Position numbers and translations under genes: made by a program. From Phycisphaerae bacterium (GTDB taxonomy: Bacteria > Planctomycetota > Phycisphaerae > Phycisphaerales > Phycisphaeraceae), in NCBI GenBank assembly GCA_030425705.1, contig JAUHZU010000004.1, positions 62,001-126,000 of the forward strand: 64,000 bases of DNA, given 5' to 3'. The notes below the pieces were generated by a model that saw only the letters and a list, made by a program, of their open reading frames with translations, did not search any database and was not told the origin of the DNA. This document shows, one piece after another, positions 35,123-45,087 of the stretch. Position 1 is the stretch's first letter. Every line of letters starts with the position of its first letter.

Positions 35123-35848
35123 ATGTGTTTGCGCCGACCGTGCGATGCGTGGATGAAGCGGCTTGTTGTGCTCGGGCTGTGTGCCGGCTTGGCCACGGTC
35201 GGCGGCTGTGCTGCGCCCGAGAGAACCGCCGACGCGCCGCCGCAGAACATCTCACTGAACCCCGAGCCCGCCGTTGAACAGACGGGCGATCCTCCCCCCG
35301 TCGAACCCGTCGTGCCCGAGCCCACCGTCGACACGCCCGGGCCGCAGCCCGAACCCGCCCTCGCGATGGACGAGCCGGCCAACGACCCCACAGACAAAAC
35401 GAGCGGCGGCGGCGACCCACCCGGCCCCGCGTTGCCGCCGCTGCACCCGGCGTGGTCGGCGGGGAGCACCTACAACTCGCTGTACCTGGCCGACGCCGAG
35501 CCGGCGACGCTGCAGGGCGAGGTCGAGTCGGTCGGCACGTTTGTTCCCGCCGACGGCGCCGAGCCGGGCCTGCTGCTGGGGCTGCAGACCGAGGGCGGGG
35601 TCGTCGCGGTGCACGTCGCGCCGCTGCGCTACCTGCGCGGGGCGGGCGTCCGGTTCGACCTCGGCGAGGCGTTAACCCTCGAAGGCCGGTGGACCGAGAT
35701 CGCTGGCGTGCGGGTGCTGCTCGCGCAGGCCGTCACCCGTGGCGAGGTGCGTCTCGAGCTGCGGGATGCCGCGACGGGTGCGCCGGTGTGGTCTCAGCCC
35801 GCCGACGATGACGAACCCGAGGGCGGCCCCCCACCGCCGGTCGAGTAG
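35123..35848 (+). CDS. Proline-rich lipoprotein
   Basis: 241 residues if started at ATG 35123, which has AGGGGA about 8 bases upstream; ATG 35153 gives a shorter leader. A lipoprotein signal (KRLVVLGLCAGLATVGGC) is followed by a long Pro/Glu/Asp-rich linker (about 35-110) and a small beta domain (about 120-225: ATLQGEVESVGTFVP, VVAVHVAPLRYL, LTLEGRWTEI). The acidic, proline-rich tail ends GGPPPPVE. It is probably anchored to the outer or inner membrane with the linker spanning the periplasm. Family not recognised. Confidence 0.65.
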   Translation: MCLRRPCDAWMKRLVVLGLCAGLATVGGCAAPERTADAPPQNISLNPEPAVEQTGDPPPVEPVVPEPTVDTPGPQPEPALAMDEPANDPTDKTSGGGDPPGPALPPLHPAWSAGSTYNSLYLADAEPATLQGEVESVGTFVPADGAEPGLLLGLQTEGGVVAVHVAPLRYLRGAGVRFDLGEALTLEGRWTEIAGVRVLLAQAVTRGEVRLELRDAATGAPVWSQPADDDEPEGGPPPPVE

Positions 35849-35955
35849 CCCTCCCCGCGCACCGCTACTGAGCGAAACAAAAAGACCGGCCCACCACGAA
35901 TCTCGCGGCGGGCCGGCAGTGGGGGGCATGATCCCAGGTGATCAGCCGTACCGTC

Positions 35956-36303
35956 TTACTCGGGGACTTCTTCTTCGATCATCCCGCGGACGTTGATGGC
36001 CAGGCCATCGTTGTGCTCCACCGACACGAGCCGGTCGGTCACGAGCACGTCCTCGGCGGTCGAGGGTTCGCCGTCGAGCGTGAAGTTGGTGTCGTCGTTC
36101 CACTCGACCTCGACGTGCTCGAGCGGGGCGACCTCGATCGTGAACATGCTCTTGTCGTTGTCGATGCTGACGACGACGCCACCGGCGACGGCCGGGTCGT
36201 CCTGCAGCAGCGGCGCTTCCGACGGGCCGTGGGCCAGCACGACGGAGGTGCCGAGGATCGGGGTGACGGCGAGGGCGGCGATCAGGGAGGTCTGCTTCAA
36301 CAT
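35956..36303 (-). CDS. Small secreted beta-domain protein
   Basis: 115 residues from ATG at 36303 (MLKQTSLIAALAVTPILG); GAAAGG lies upstream. The signal peptide ends near VLA. The mature part of about 90 residues is acidic: VVVSIDNDKSMFTIEVAPLEHVEVEWNDD, TNFTLDGEPS and VNVRG-like strands, similar in style to small DUF5666/OB-like secreted proteins. Function unknown. Upstream lie an imperfect palindrome (36349-36380) and 11-base-period repeats (36471-36497), which could make it a target of the adjacent two-component system. Confidence 0.6.
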   Translation of the reverse strand: MLKQTSLIAALAVTPILGTSVVLAHGPSEAPLLQDDPAVAGGVVVSIDNDKSMFTIEVAPLEHVEVEWNDDTNFTLDGEPSTAEDVLVTDRLVSVEHNDGLAINVRGMIEEEVPE

Positions 36304-36348
36304 GGGGTGCCTTTCGTTGTGGGGCCGGTCGGGCCCCGGTGGTGTGTT

Positions 36349-36380
36349 CGTCACCAACGCCACGCACGGCATTGGTGACG
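36349..36380. repeat. Imperfect palindrome upstream of the small secreted protein gene
   Basis: Arms CGTCACCAA (36349-36357) and TTGGTGACG (36372-36380) are perfect, with a further GCC/GGC after one mismatch. It lies 46 bases before the ATG at 36303. It could be an operator or the transcription end of the kinase gene. Confidence 0.45.
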
Positions 36381-36510
36381 ATCGATGCCGTCCTGCCCGG
36401 GCGAGAGCGCTCCAGACGGCACCGCTTCTTGCGACACGAGACACCATAGAACCCGCCCATGAAGCGGCTCTAAAGACGGGATTAAAGTCCGTTAATACGG
36501 CGGCCTCGGG

Positions 36511-38058
36511 CTATGAACCCGCGTTTTCTGACGGCTCGACGGGTTCCGCCGCCCGGAGCGTCACGGTGAACCGGCAGCCGGCCGGGGTGAGGTTCTCGAC
36601 GCGGAGCGACCCGCCGTGCAGCTCCGCGACGGTCCGGGCGATCGCGAGCCCCAGGCCGTGCCCCCGGGCGCTGTCGTCGGGCCGGGCCTGGGCGAAGCGG
36701 TCGAAGATGCCGCCGATCGCCTCGGGCGGGATGCCCGGGCCGTGGTCCCCCACCGCGAGGGTGATGTCCCCGGCGTCCCGCCAGGCGTGGACCTGCACCG
36801 CCCCATCTGCGGGCGAATACGCGATCGCGTTGCGGATCAGGTTCGAGACCATCGCGGTGACCAGCTCGGGGTCGCCGAAGAACAGCGCATCGTCTTCCTC
36901 GGCGGAGGCATCCGTGGGAGCACTACCGGTGTCGGTGGTGCCCGCATGGCCCGGTCCGGCGGCCTGGTCTTGGGGCGGGACGCCGAGCGTCAGCTGCAGG
37001 TTCACGCCCGCGTTGCGCGCGACGGGCTGGCACGCCCCCACCGCCGCGACGACCGCGTCGTAGGCCGAGCACACCGCTGCGCCGGCCATGTCGCTGGTCG
37101 CCTCGGCCCGCGCGAGCGCGAGCATGCTCTCAACCAGCCGGGCCAGATGCCGCGATTCCTCGCCGACACTCCGCGCGAAAGCGCGTGCCTCCCCCGACAG
37201 GTCGCTACGCAGCTCGACCACCTGCGCCTCGCTGGACAGGACCGACAGCGGGGTCTTCAGCTCGTGGGACACGTCCTGGATGAACCGCTCGCGCGCACGC
37301 AGGCCGTCCGCGATCCGCGCCAACAGGCGGTTCAGGTCCCCCGCCAGCCGGCGGACCTCCGGGTCGGGCGTCGGCGGGACGATCGGCCGCTCGCCAAGGG
37401 CATCCAGCGCGACCGCGCTGACCGCGTCGGCGATCTGGTTCAGCCGGGCCATCGCCCGGCCCGCCGCCAGCCACGACGCCACCGCCGCCGCCAGCAGCGC
37501 GACCGCCAGCCCCGCCCACGCCAGGCGGTTCATCAGCGCCACCGGCTCACGCACCGGCCCCAGGTCCGAGCCGACCTGCACCACAAACGGCCGGACGCCC
37601 GGCGAAACATGGCGCAGCGTCGCCACCCGGTACGGCTCGGCCGGCTCGCCCGGCGTCCACGACAGCTCCACCGTCTCCAGCAGCGGCGTATCGCCCCCCC
37701 ACGCCGCGCCCGCGTCACTCAGCGGCAGATCGCGCCCGGCCGACGCCTCCGAACGCCCGAGCACCGCGCCGTCCTCGCCACGCACCTGCACCAGAAAGCC
37801 CCGGAAAAACAGGGTCCGCGCCTCCGCCGACGCCGCGTCGCGCAGCGCCGTGTCCGTGAACGGGTCGCCGGTCTGCACCAGCGCCGCGACCATCTGCCGC
37901 GCACGTTCTTCCAGCTCGCGGTCCAGCGCGCGGTGCACCGAGGAACGCGCCACACCCAGCCCGACCACGACGACACCGGTAAACACCAGCCCGAACACCA
38001 GCAGGTACGTCGCGGTGAGCTGGAAACGCAGCGAACGCAGGTACGACCCGGCCGCCAC
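36511..38058 (-). CDS. Sensor histidine kinase of a two-component system
   Basis: 515 residues from GTG at 38058, two bases after the response-regulator stop. TM1 is at about 10-32, the periplasmic sensor at about 33-180 and TM2 at about 180-205, followed by a HAMP-like linker. The phospho-acceptor box FIQDVSHELKTPLSVL has its histidine near residue 262. The ATP-binding domain has N box NLIRNAIAYS (about 407), GDHGPGIPPEA (about 437) and the G2 box GHGLGLAIA. It resembles QseC/CopS-type OmpR-partner kinases. A Gly/Pro/Thr-rich insertion lies between the H and N boxes (about 350-390). The signal is unknown. Confidence 0.93.
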   Translation of the reverse strand: MAAGSYLRSLRFQLTATYLLVFGLVFTGVVVVGLGVARSSVHRALDRELEERARQMVAALVQTGDPFTDTALRDAASAEARTLFFRGFLVQVRGEDGAVLGRSEASAGRDLPLSDAGAAWGGDTPLLETVELSWTPGEPAEPYRVATLRHVSPGVRPFVVQVGSDLGPVREPVALMNRLAWAGLAVALLAAAVASWLAAGRAMARLNQIADAVSAVALDALGERPIVPPTPDPEVRRLAGDLNRLLARIADGLRARERFIQDVSHELKTPLSVLSSEAQVVELRSDLSGEARAFARSVGEESRHLARLVESMLALARAEATSDMAGAAVCSAYDAVVAAVGACQPVARNAGVNLQLTLGVPPQDQAAGPGHAGTTDTGSAPTDASAEEDDALFFGDPELVTAMVSNLIRNAIAYSPADGAVQVHAWRDAGDITLAVGDHGPGIPPEAIGGIFDRFAQARPDDSARGHGLGLAIARTVAELHGGSLRVENLTPAGCRFTVTLRAAEPVEPSENAGS

Positions 38059-38060
38059 GG

Positions 38061-38747
38061 CTACGCCCCGCCTTCCGCGGGCGAACCGAAGCGGTACCCC
38101 GCACCGACGACGGTGTGGATCATCGGCGAGCCGAAGGGCTTGTCCACCTTCTTGCGCAGGGCCGACACGTAGACGTCGATCACGTTGCTGAACGGGTCCA
38201 GGTTCATGTCCCAGACGTGCGCGCCGATCGCGGCACGGGTGAGGACGCGGTCGGGGTTGCGCATGAAGTACTCGAGCAGCGCGAACTGCTTCTGCGTCAG
38301 CGTGATCGTCTGGCCGTCGCGCGTCGCGGTGCGTCGGCCCAGGTGCAGCTCGAGCCCGTTGTGCCGGAGCACCGCCGCGTCGACGTCCGTGCTCCGCCGC
38401 ATCAGTGCGCGCAGCCGGGCGGCCAGCTCCTCGAACTCGAACGGCTTGACCAGGTAGTCGTCGCCGCCGGCGTCGAGCCCGTCGACCTTGTCTCGCGTCC
38501 CCGACAGCGCGGTGAGCAGCAGCACCGGCGTGTGCACGCCCCGACGACGCAGGTTCCGACAGACGACCAGCCCGTCCTGGCCCGGCAGCATCACGTCCAG
38601 CACGATCGCGTCGTACGGCTCGGCCGCGGCGAGTTCCTCGCCATCGTGCCCGTTGCTGCAGGCGTCCACGACAAACCCGTGCTCCTCCAGCCCCCGCTGG
38701 AGCGCCGCGTTCATCTTCGGGCTGTCTTCGATCACGAGCACACGCAT
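38061..38747 (-). CDS. OmpR/PhoB-family response regulator
   Basis: 228 residues from ATG at 38747 (MRVLVIEDSPKMNAALQ); longer frames upstream have no support. The receiver domain has the acidic pair ED at 7-8, the phospho-acceptor Asp in VLDVMLPGQDG (about 51), the Thr in LLLTALSG and the Lys in YLVKPFEFEEL. The C-terminal winged helix (about 125-225) contains LTQKQFALLEYFMRNPDRVLTR and GAGYRFG. First gene of the unit, with the kinase two bases downstream. Its -10 box lies 7 bases before the ATG, suggesting a leaderless message. Confidence 0.95.
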   Translation of the reverse strand: MRVLVIEDSPKMNAALQRGLEEHGFVVDACSNGHDGEELAAAEPYDAIVLDVMLPGQDGLVVCRNLRRRGVHTPVLLLTALSGTRDKVDGLDAGGDDYLVKPFEFEELAARLRALMRRSTDVDAAVLRHNGLELHLGRRTATRDGQTITLTQKQFALLEYFMRNPDRVLTRAAIGAHVWDMNLDPFSNVIDVYVSALRKKVDKPFGSPMIHTVVGAGYRFGSPAEGGA

Positions 38748-38754
38748 CGCGGGA

Positions 38755-38760
38755 ATTGTA
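38755..38760 (-). promoter_or_regulatory. -10 box of the two-component operon, probably leaderless
   Basis: TACAAT on the minus strand, 7 bases before the ATG at 38747. No -35 of note. Confidence 0.4.
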
Positions 38761-38857
38761 ACCACCGCTGGGTTCTCGCCCGTGGATCGTACAGCGGCGC
38801 GTTGTCGCCTCCACCTGCCCGCCGCGACCGGCAGGCACTCGGGCAAGCCCGTACCGC

Positions 38858-38887
38858 TTGACACGTCCCGCCTAAAAACCAGACACT
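38858..38887 (+). promoter_or_regulatory. Possible promoter of the MFS-xylA unit
   Basis: A perfect TTGACA at 38858-38863 and a weak -10 GACACT at 38882-38887 with an 18-base spacer. About 90 bases before the ATG at 38980. Confidence 0.35.
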
Positions 38888-38979
38888 ACGTGCCTGCTGC
38901 ACATTTCCCGAGCAGCCACGTCTGGTGTATCTCGCTCTCACCCAGCGCCGGGGCAACCCCGGCCACCACAGGAGCCCGC

Positions 38980-40665
38980 ATGTCCGAACCCACCGCCGCA
39001 CAGGGGCAGACCCGTCACGACAAGCTGATGTTCTGGGGCTGTTTCATCGCCCTGATCACGACCGCGTTCGCGTTTATCTCGCGCATGTTCCTGATCAAAA
39101 CATGGGGTGTGGAGTTCGGTCTCGATGAGGCACAGGAGGGCGCGCTGCTGGGTATCGGTGTATGGCCGTTCGCCGTGTCGATCGTGCTCTTCAGCCTGTT
39201 TATTGACAAGATCGGCTACAAGGTTGCGATGGTCTTTTCCTTCGTCGCCTACCTGATCTGGTCGGTGGTCGGCGTCGCGGCCTACTTCGTGTCCGACGGC
39301 GGGCAGGGAGACACCAAACTCGCTTACCAGATGCTCTACTGGGGGTCGTTCCTGCTCGCGCTGAGCAACGGCACGGTCGAGGCGTACATCAACCCCGTCG
39401 TCGCCACGATGTTCAACAAGAACAAGACCAAGTGGCTCAACATCCTCCACGCCGGCTGGCCCGGCGGTCTGGCGGTCGCGGGGATCATTACGATCGTTAT
39501 CAGCAGCTTCGGCACCGACGCCGACCCCGTGCCGTGGTGGATCCGCATCGGGATCATCGCCGTCCCCGCCGTCATCTTCTTCCTGATGCTGATGCCACTG
39601 AAGTTCCCGCTCAACGAGCGTGTCGCCTCGGGTGTCACCTACCGCCAGATGCTGGCCGAGTTCGGGTTCGCTGGGGCCGCCATCGTCAGCTTCCTACTTA
39701 CTCTCCAGTTCATCGAGGTGTTCTACAGTCCCGACACCGGAGAAGGCATTCGCCCTTGGATCATCATCTCCATCGGCGCAATTGCTGTCGTCGCGTTTGC
39801 ACTCTACACTCGCTCGCTGGGCAATCCCTTTGTCTTCTTCATGGCACTCATCATGATGCCGCTGGCGACCACCGAGATCGGTACCGACGGCTGGATCACC
39901 GGCATCATGGAAGGCGTCTTCGAAGACCTCCACCCCGGGTGGGTCCTGGTCTATACCTCGGTCATCATGATGACCCTGCGGTTCTTCGCCGGCCCGATCG
40001 TCCATACCCTGAGCCCGATCGGCCTGCTCATCATCAGCGCGGTGCTCGCGATCGCGGGGCTGGCCACGCTCTCGTTCACCGCCGGCGTCATGATCTTTGC
40101 CGCGGCGACACTCTATGCCTTCGGCAAGACTTTCTTCTGGCCGACGATGCTCGGGATCGTCTCCGAGCAGTCGCCACGCGGCGGGGCGCTCACCCTCAAC
40201 GCGCTGGGCGGGATCGGCATGCTGGCCGTCGGTGTGCTTGGGTTCCCCTTCATCGGCGCCCTGCAGGCGAATAAAGCTGTCAGCGCCGTCGAGTCCAACA
40301 CACACATCACCCAGGCCGTGCCCGCGATCCTTGCGGACGATGAACTGGCGGTCACCGAAGAGCGCAGCGCGTACTATGGGCTCGTGCCCTACGAGGCGAT
40401 TGACGATGTGAAGGTTCAAGCCGTCCTCGCGCCCCTTCCCGAAGCCGAACGCGACGAGATCGCCGCAGAGATCAAGGCGACCCGCGGCGCAAGCGCCCAA
40501 GGCGCTCTCGCCAACATGACGATCTTCCCGGGCATCATGCTTGTCGCCTACATCGGGATGTTCTTCTACTTCAAGGGCAAGGGCGGGTACCAGGCGCAAC
40601 ACCTCACCACCGAGGACGGCCTCACCGCACACGCCGAGGAAGACGCGGCCACCGCGCCACGCTGA
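38980..40665 (+). CDS. MFS transporter, probably for a sugar, with a soluble insertion before the last helix
   Basis: 561 residues from ATG at 38980, with AGGAG at 38970-38974. About twelve membrane segments of the major facilitator type; an acidic/basic loop EFGLDEAQEGALLGIG follows TM1. Between about residues 430 and 520 an unusual hydrophilic segment of roughly 85 residues (NTHITQAVPAILADDELAVTEERS... to ...RGASAQGALAN) precedes the final helix and a short charged tail. Family assignment within MFS is not possible by eye. The xylose isomerase gene lies 111 bases downstream on the same strand, so xylose or a related sugar is the best guess for the substrate. Confidence 0.8.
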   Translation: MSEPTAAQGQTRHDKLMFWGCFIALITTAFAFISRMFLIKTWGVEFGLDEAQEGALLGIGVWPFAVSIVLFSLFIDKIGYKVAMVFSFVAYLIWSVVGVAAYFVSDGGQGDTKLAYQMLYWGSFLLALSNGTVEAYINPVVATMFNKNKTKWLNILHAGWPGGLAVAGIITIVISSFGTDADPVPWWIRIGIIAVPAVIFFLMLMPLKFPLNERVASGVTYRQMLAEFGFAGAAIVSFLLTLQFIEVFYSPDTGEGIRPWIIISIGAIAVVAFALYTRSLGNPFVFFMALIMMPLATTEIGTDGWITGIMEGVFEDLHPGWVLVYTSVIMMTLRFFAGPIVHTLSPIGLLIISAVLAIAGLATLSFTAGVMIFAAATLYAFGKTFFWPTMLGIVSEQSPRGGALTLNALGGIGMLAVGVLGFPFIGALQANKAVSAVESNTHITQAVPAILADDELAVTEERSAYYGLVPYEAIDDVKVQAVLAPLPEAERDEIAAEIKATRGASAQGALANMTIFPGIMLVAYIGMFFYFKGKGGYQAQHLTTEDGLTAHAEEDAATAPR

Positions 40666-40776
40666 CCGCGTCACCCCGCCCTCTGCCGTGACCGGCGCGG
40701 GGCGGATTGTGTCGGGTGGCCGAGCGTCACACCGACAGCCAACGCCCTACCTGCACGCCCCACCGCGAGCTTTCTC

Positions 40777-41958
<1,182 letters not shown>

Positions 41959-42068
41959 GGGTGGTCAGCCGCAAGCAACATATGTTTCTGATCTTCTCCT
42001 GAGCCGTACCTGAGCGCGGCGTTGGTGAGGGTCGTTCAACCACGGCCTGATCCTCATGCGCCCGCGGA

Positions 42069-42074
42069 TACAAT
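42069..42074 (+). promoter_or_regulatory. -10 box giving a leaderless acetyltransferase mRNA
   Basis: TACAAT ends 6 bases before the ATG at 42081, the same spacing as for the DUF488 and methyltransferase genes. No ribosome-binding site. Confidence 0.45.
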
Positions 42075-42080
42075 CCCCTC

Positions 42081-42575
42081 ATGCCCATCCGCCCCGCGAC
42101 GCCTGAGGATGCCGGTGCGATCGCCGCGATCTACAACGACGCGATCGCGAGCACCACGGCCGTGATGTACCACACCGCCCAGCCGGTGGCGCTCTGGCAC
42201 GGCAAGCTCGCCGCCGAGCGCAGCCCGCGCCACCCGTTCCTCGTCACGGCGGACGACGCGGCGGGGGTCGTTGGCTTCGCGAAGCTCGACGCGTTCGATC
42301 CGCGGTGCGGCTACGACGACATCGCGGACCTGGCGGTCTACATCCACGCCGAGCACCGCGGCCGGGGCGTCGGGCGGGCGCTGATGCGGGCGCTCATCGA
42401 TGCGGGGCGTGACGCCGGGCTGCACAGCGTCCTCGCGCGCATCACCGCCGACAACGCCGCGAGCATCTGGCTCCACGAATCGCTGGGGTTCCAGCACGTC
42501 GGCACGTACCGCGCGCTCGGCCACAAGTTCGGCCAACGCCACGATGTCAGTGAGTACCAGCTCGTGCTGGGCTAG
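42081..42575 (+). CDS. GNAT N-acetyltransferase, phosphinothricin-acetyltransferase-like
   Basis: 164 residues from ATG at 42081. The N-terminus IRPATPEDAGAIAAIYNDAI and the acetyl-CoA loop HRGRGVGRALM (about 92-102) are typical, and the C-terminal part (NAASIWLHESLGFQHVGTYRALGHKFG) resembles the Pat/Bar and MnaT group that acetylates methionine derivatives or phosphinothricin. The actual substrate is not known. The last 29 bases overlap the 3' end of the convergent membrane-protein gene. Confidence 0.88.
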   Translation: MPIRPATPEDAGAIAAIYNDAIASTTAVMYHTAQPVALWHGKLAAERSPRHPFLVTADDAAGVVGFAKLDAFDPRCGYDDIADLAVYIHAEHRGRGVGRALMRALIDAGRDAGLHSVLARITADNAASIWLHESLGFQHVGTYRALGHKFGQRHDVSEYQLVLG

Positions 42576-43248
42576 CCCCCGGCAGCCCCGCGTCACCGCT
42601 GCTTTTCTGTTGCGCCCCTGTGCCTTCCCCCGCCGGCTCGGCCGAGGGCGCCGCCCCCGCGCGACGCGACACGCACACCCACACCCACACCACCAGCCCC
42701 AGCAGCAGCAGGTGGCCGGCCGTCTCGCAGCACTCCTCCATCGGCGTCCGCAGCTTCTGCCCCGACGCGTCGGTCAGGTCCGACACAAACTTCAACGCGC
42801 CCCGCGCGATCGCCTGCGACAGCCCGTACATCACCCACATCGACACCGCCAGCGGAAACACCCCCGGGCGGCGCACCCACGGCCCCAGCCGCTCCCGCCA
42901 CACCACCGCCCACACCACCAGCAGCCCGAGCCCGACGTACACGCCCTTCTTGATGCCCGGCAGGTGCTTGTCCGTGCCCGGCAGACTCGCCTCCCGCAGG
43001 AAGAACAACAGCCCCAGCGCCGCGCACAGCCACAGCAGCGGGCTCCGCCGCCAAACCGCGCCGACCAGCGCCACCCCCCCCGCCAACAACGGCAGCAGCG
43101 GCGGCAGCGGGCCCGCGTCGTGCGTACGGATGACCGCCCCCGCCGGCGTGTCCCGCGTCAGCAGTACCAACACCACCACCGCCGGGGCCAGCAGCAGCGG
43201 CCACCACGCCAGGAGCCCGGCCTTGTTTGTCTGTATCCCCATCCCCAC
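42547..43248 (-). CDS. Hypothetical multi-pass membrane protein
   Basis: 233 residues; family not recognised. Five to six hydrophobic segments (about 12-30, 48-62, 68-85, 103-120, 130-150, 180-200) are separated by short loops. A conserved-looking intramembrane acidic/Cys motif MEECCETAGHLLLLG lies before the last helix, which reads WVWVCV. The C-terminal about 35 residues are Ala/Gly/Ser-rich and probably cytoplasmic. Starts at 43248 or 43242 are both possible. It lies between a convergent acetyltransferase gene and glyS, with 60 bases to glyS. Confidence 0.65.
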   Translation of the reverse strand: MGMGIQTNKAGLLAWWPLLLAPAVVVLVLLTRDTPAGAVIRTHDAGPLPPLLPLLAGGVALVGAVWRRSPLLWLCAALGLLFFLREASLPGTDKHLPGIKKGVYVGLGLLVVWAVVWRERLGPWVRRPGVFPLAVSMWVMYGLSQAIARGALKFVSDLTDASGQKLRTPMEECCETAGHLLLLGLVVWVWVCVSRRAGAAPSAEPAGEGTGAQQKSSGDAGLPGASPARAGTH

Positions 43249-43308
43249 ATTTTACTCACTCTGTGAGCAAAACGTCAGCATGTTGAGCCGTGTCAATGCC
43301 GGCCCGCC

Positions 43309-44964
43309 CTACTCCGCCAGCTTCGCGTCCAGCCAGGCCGACACCTGATCCAGAGCGATGCGTTCCTGCGCCAGGGTGTCGCGGTCGCGGACGGTGACGG
43401 TCTGGTCCTCGAGCGTTTGGCCGTCGATCGTGAAGCAGAACGGCGTGCCGATCTCGTCCATGCGGGCGTAGCGCTTGCCGATCGACTGCTTGCCGTCGTA
43501 CTCGACCATGTGCTTGGTCCGCAGCTCGTTGTAGAGCTTCTGCGCGACCTCGGGCATGCCGTCTTTGTTCACCAGCGGGAAGATGCCGGCCTTGACGGGC
43601 GCGAACTTCGGCTTGAAGCTCATGATGTACTTCGACCCGTCCCGGTCCGGCGTCGGTGTGAACGCCTCGCACAGGAGCACGAGCACCGCGCGGGTCAGCC
43701 CGCTGGCGGGCTCGATCACGTGCGGGACGTAGCGCGAACGCTCCTTGATCGTTTCCTTGTCGACGCCCTCGTTCTGCAGGCGGACCTGCAGCTCCTGGTC
43801 GAAGTAGTCGAGCTTCGTGTTGGAGTCCTTGTTGTCGCCGCCCTTGGAGTGGGCGGTGAGGTCGTAGCACCCGCGGTGGGCGACGCCCTCCAGCTCCCCG
43901 AAGCCGGGCGCGGTGAAGGGGTACTTGTACTCGACATCGACACACGCGCTGGAGTAGTGGGCCAGCTCGTCGTCGTCGTGGTCGCGGAGGATGAGGTTCT
44001 CTTCCGAGACCCCCAGCGACAGCCACCACTTGTACCGCTCGTCGCGCCAGAACGCGTACCACTTCTGCGACTCGTCCGGCGGGCAGAAGAACTCCATCTC
44101 CATCTGCTCGAACTCCCGCGAGCGGAAGATGAAGTTGCGCGGCGTCACCTCGTTACGGAAGGACTTTCCGATCTGCGCGATCCCGAAGGGCACCTTCACG
44201 CGCATGGTGTCCAACACGTTCTTGAAGTTGAGGAAGATACCCTGCGCCGTTTCGGGCCGGAGGTACGCCTTATTTTCCTCGTCCCGGATCGGCCCGGGGT
44301 AGGTGTCGAGCATGAGGTTAAATGTACGTGGCTCGGTCAGCGTACCTTGCTTGGTGCCCTCTGGCGAGAAGGTAATCGCGAGTTCTTCAGGTGTAGCTGT
44401 TGTTCCAAGTTTAAAAGTGACATAGCCACCGCCCTTGTACTGCTTGAGGCGCTTGACAAACAACTTGTCTTGAAATCCTTGAGGCGGATCTCCTGTTTTT
44501 TCGAGGGATTCCCGGATATCCTCGGCCTGAGCTTCATCAGCGGCAACTGTCGAAACTCCAAAGTTCAGATCGCCTTCTCTAATCAGGTAGATCAACAAAT
44601 GGTCTGCACGGTATCGCTTCTTCGATTCAGTACAGTCGATAAGCGGATCATTAAACCCCCCCACATGCCCGGAGTGTTCCCACGTCTTGGGGTTCTGGAT
44701 GATCGACGAGTCGAGGCCGACGATGCTGACGGGTTCGCCATCCGGCCCGAGGGGCGGGCACTCGACCATGCACTTCCACCACCAGTCACGGATGTTGTTT
44801 TTGAGCTGGGTGCCCAGCGGGCCGTAGTCCCAGAACCCGCGGAGGCCGCCGTAGATCTCGGAGGCGGGGTAGACAAAGCCGCGGCGCTTGCAGAGGGCGA
44901 CCAAGTCGTCCATGGACTTGTCTTCGGGGGCGGTCCTGGGCAGGGGTTGGGCGTCGGTGGTCAT
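43309..44964 (-). CDS. glyS: Glycyl-tRNA synthetase, single-chain (alpha2) type
   Basis: Charges tRNA-Gly; cytosolic class II enzyme. 551 residues from ATG at 44964. N-terminal LCKRRGFVYPASEIYGGLRGFWDYGPLG, motif 2 FRNEVTPRN with EFEQMEMEFF, and the C-terminal anticodon domain (IFPLVNKDGMPEVA) identify the eukaryote/Gram-positive-like homodimer form. The codons for residues about 101-215 (44310-44660) are markedly AT-richer: 43-47 % GC in three 60-base lines, against about 62 % on a flanking line. They cover the insertion between motifs 1 and 2. This looks like a recombined segment. The frame is intact, so the enzyme is probably functional. Confidence 0.95.
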   Translation of the reverse strand: MTTDAQPLPRTAPEDKSMDDLVALCKRRGFVYPASEIYGGLRGFWDYGPLGTQLKNNIRDWWWKCMVECPPLGPDGEPVSIVGLDSSIIQNPKTWEHSGHVGGFNDPLIDCTESKKRYRADHLLIYLIREGDLNFGVSTVAADEAQAEDIRESLEKTGDPPQGFQDKLFVKRLKQYKGGGYVTFKLGTTATPEELAITFSPEGTKQGTLTEPRTFNLMLDTYPGPIRDEENKAYLRPETAQGIFLNFKNVLDTMRVKVPFGIAQIGKSFRNEVTPRNFIFRSREFEQMEMEFFCPPDESQKWYAFWRDERYKWWLSLGVSEENLILRDHDDDELAHYSSACVDVEYKYPFTAPGFGELEGVAHRGCYDLTAHSKGGDNKDSNTKLDYFDQELQVRLQNEGVDKETIKERSRYVPHVIEPASGLTRAVLVLLCEAFTPTPDRDGSKYIMSFKPKFAPVKAGIFPLVNKDGMPEVAQKLYNELRTKHMVEYDGKQSIGKRYARMDEIGTPFCFTIDGQTLEDQTVTVRDRDTLAQERIALDQVSAWLDAKLAE

Positions 44965-44967
44965 GGC

Positions 44968-45009
44968 GGGGGTCGGGTTTCGGGTGCCGGGTCAGGGGTC
45001 TCGGGGGGA
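44968..45009. repeat. Heptanucleotide array upstream of glyS
   Basis: Six consecutive 7-base units on the plus strand, GGGGGTC, GGGTTTC, GGGTGCC, GGGTCAG, GGGTCTC, GGGGGGA, starting 3 bases from the glyS start codon. The glyS mRNA would carry the C-rich strand. Confidence 0.7.
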
Positions 45010-45019
45010 GGCCCGAGCG

Positions 45020-45053
45020 AAAAAACGCAGCCCCGCAGGCGTATTGCGGGGCT
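45020..45053 (-). terminator. Intrinsic terminator after the PadR/membrane-protein operon
   Basis: On the minus strand a perfect 9-bp stem (AGCCCCGCA / TGCGGGGCT) is followed, after GCG, by six T (plus-strand A 45020-45025). It separates the 45188-46038 operon from glyS. The same 9-bp stem recurs at 49125-49148. Confidence 0.88.
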
Positions 45054-45087
45054 GGCGTGAGTGCTGGATTCTAGCAGAACGCGCGGC

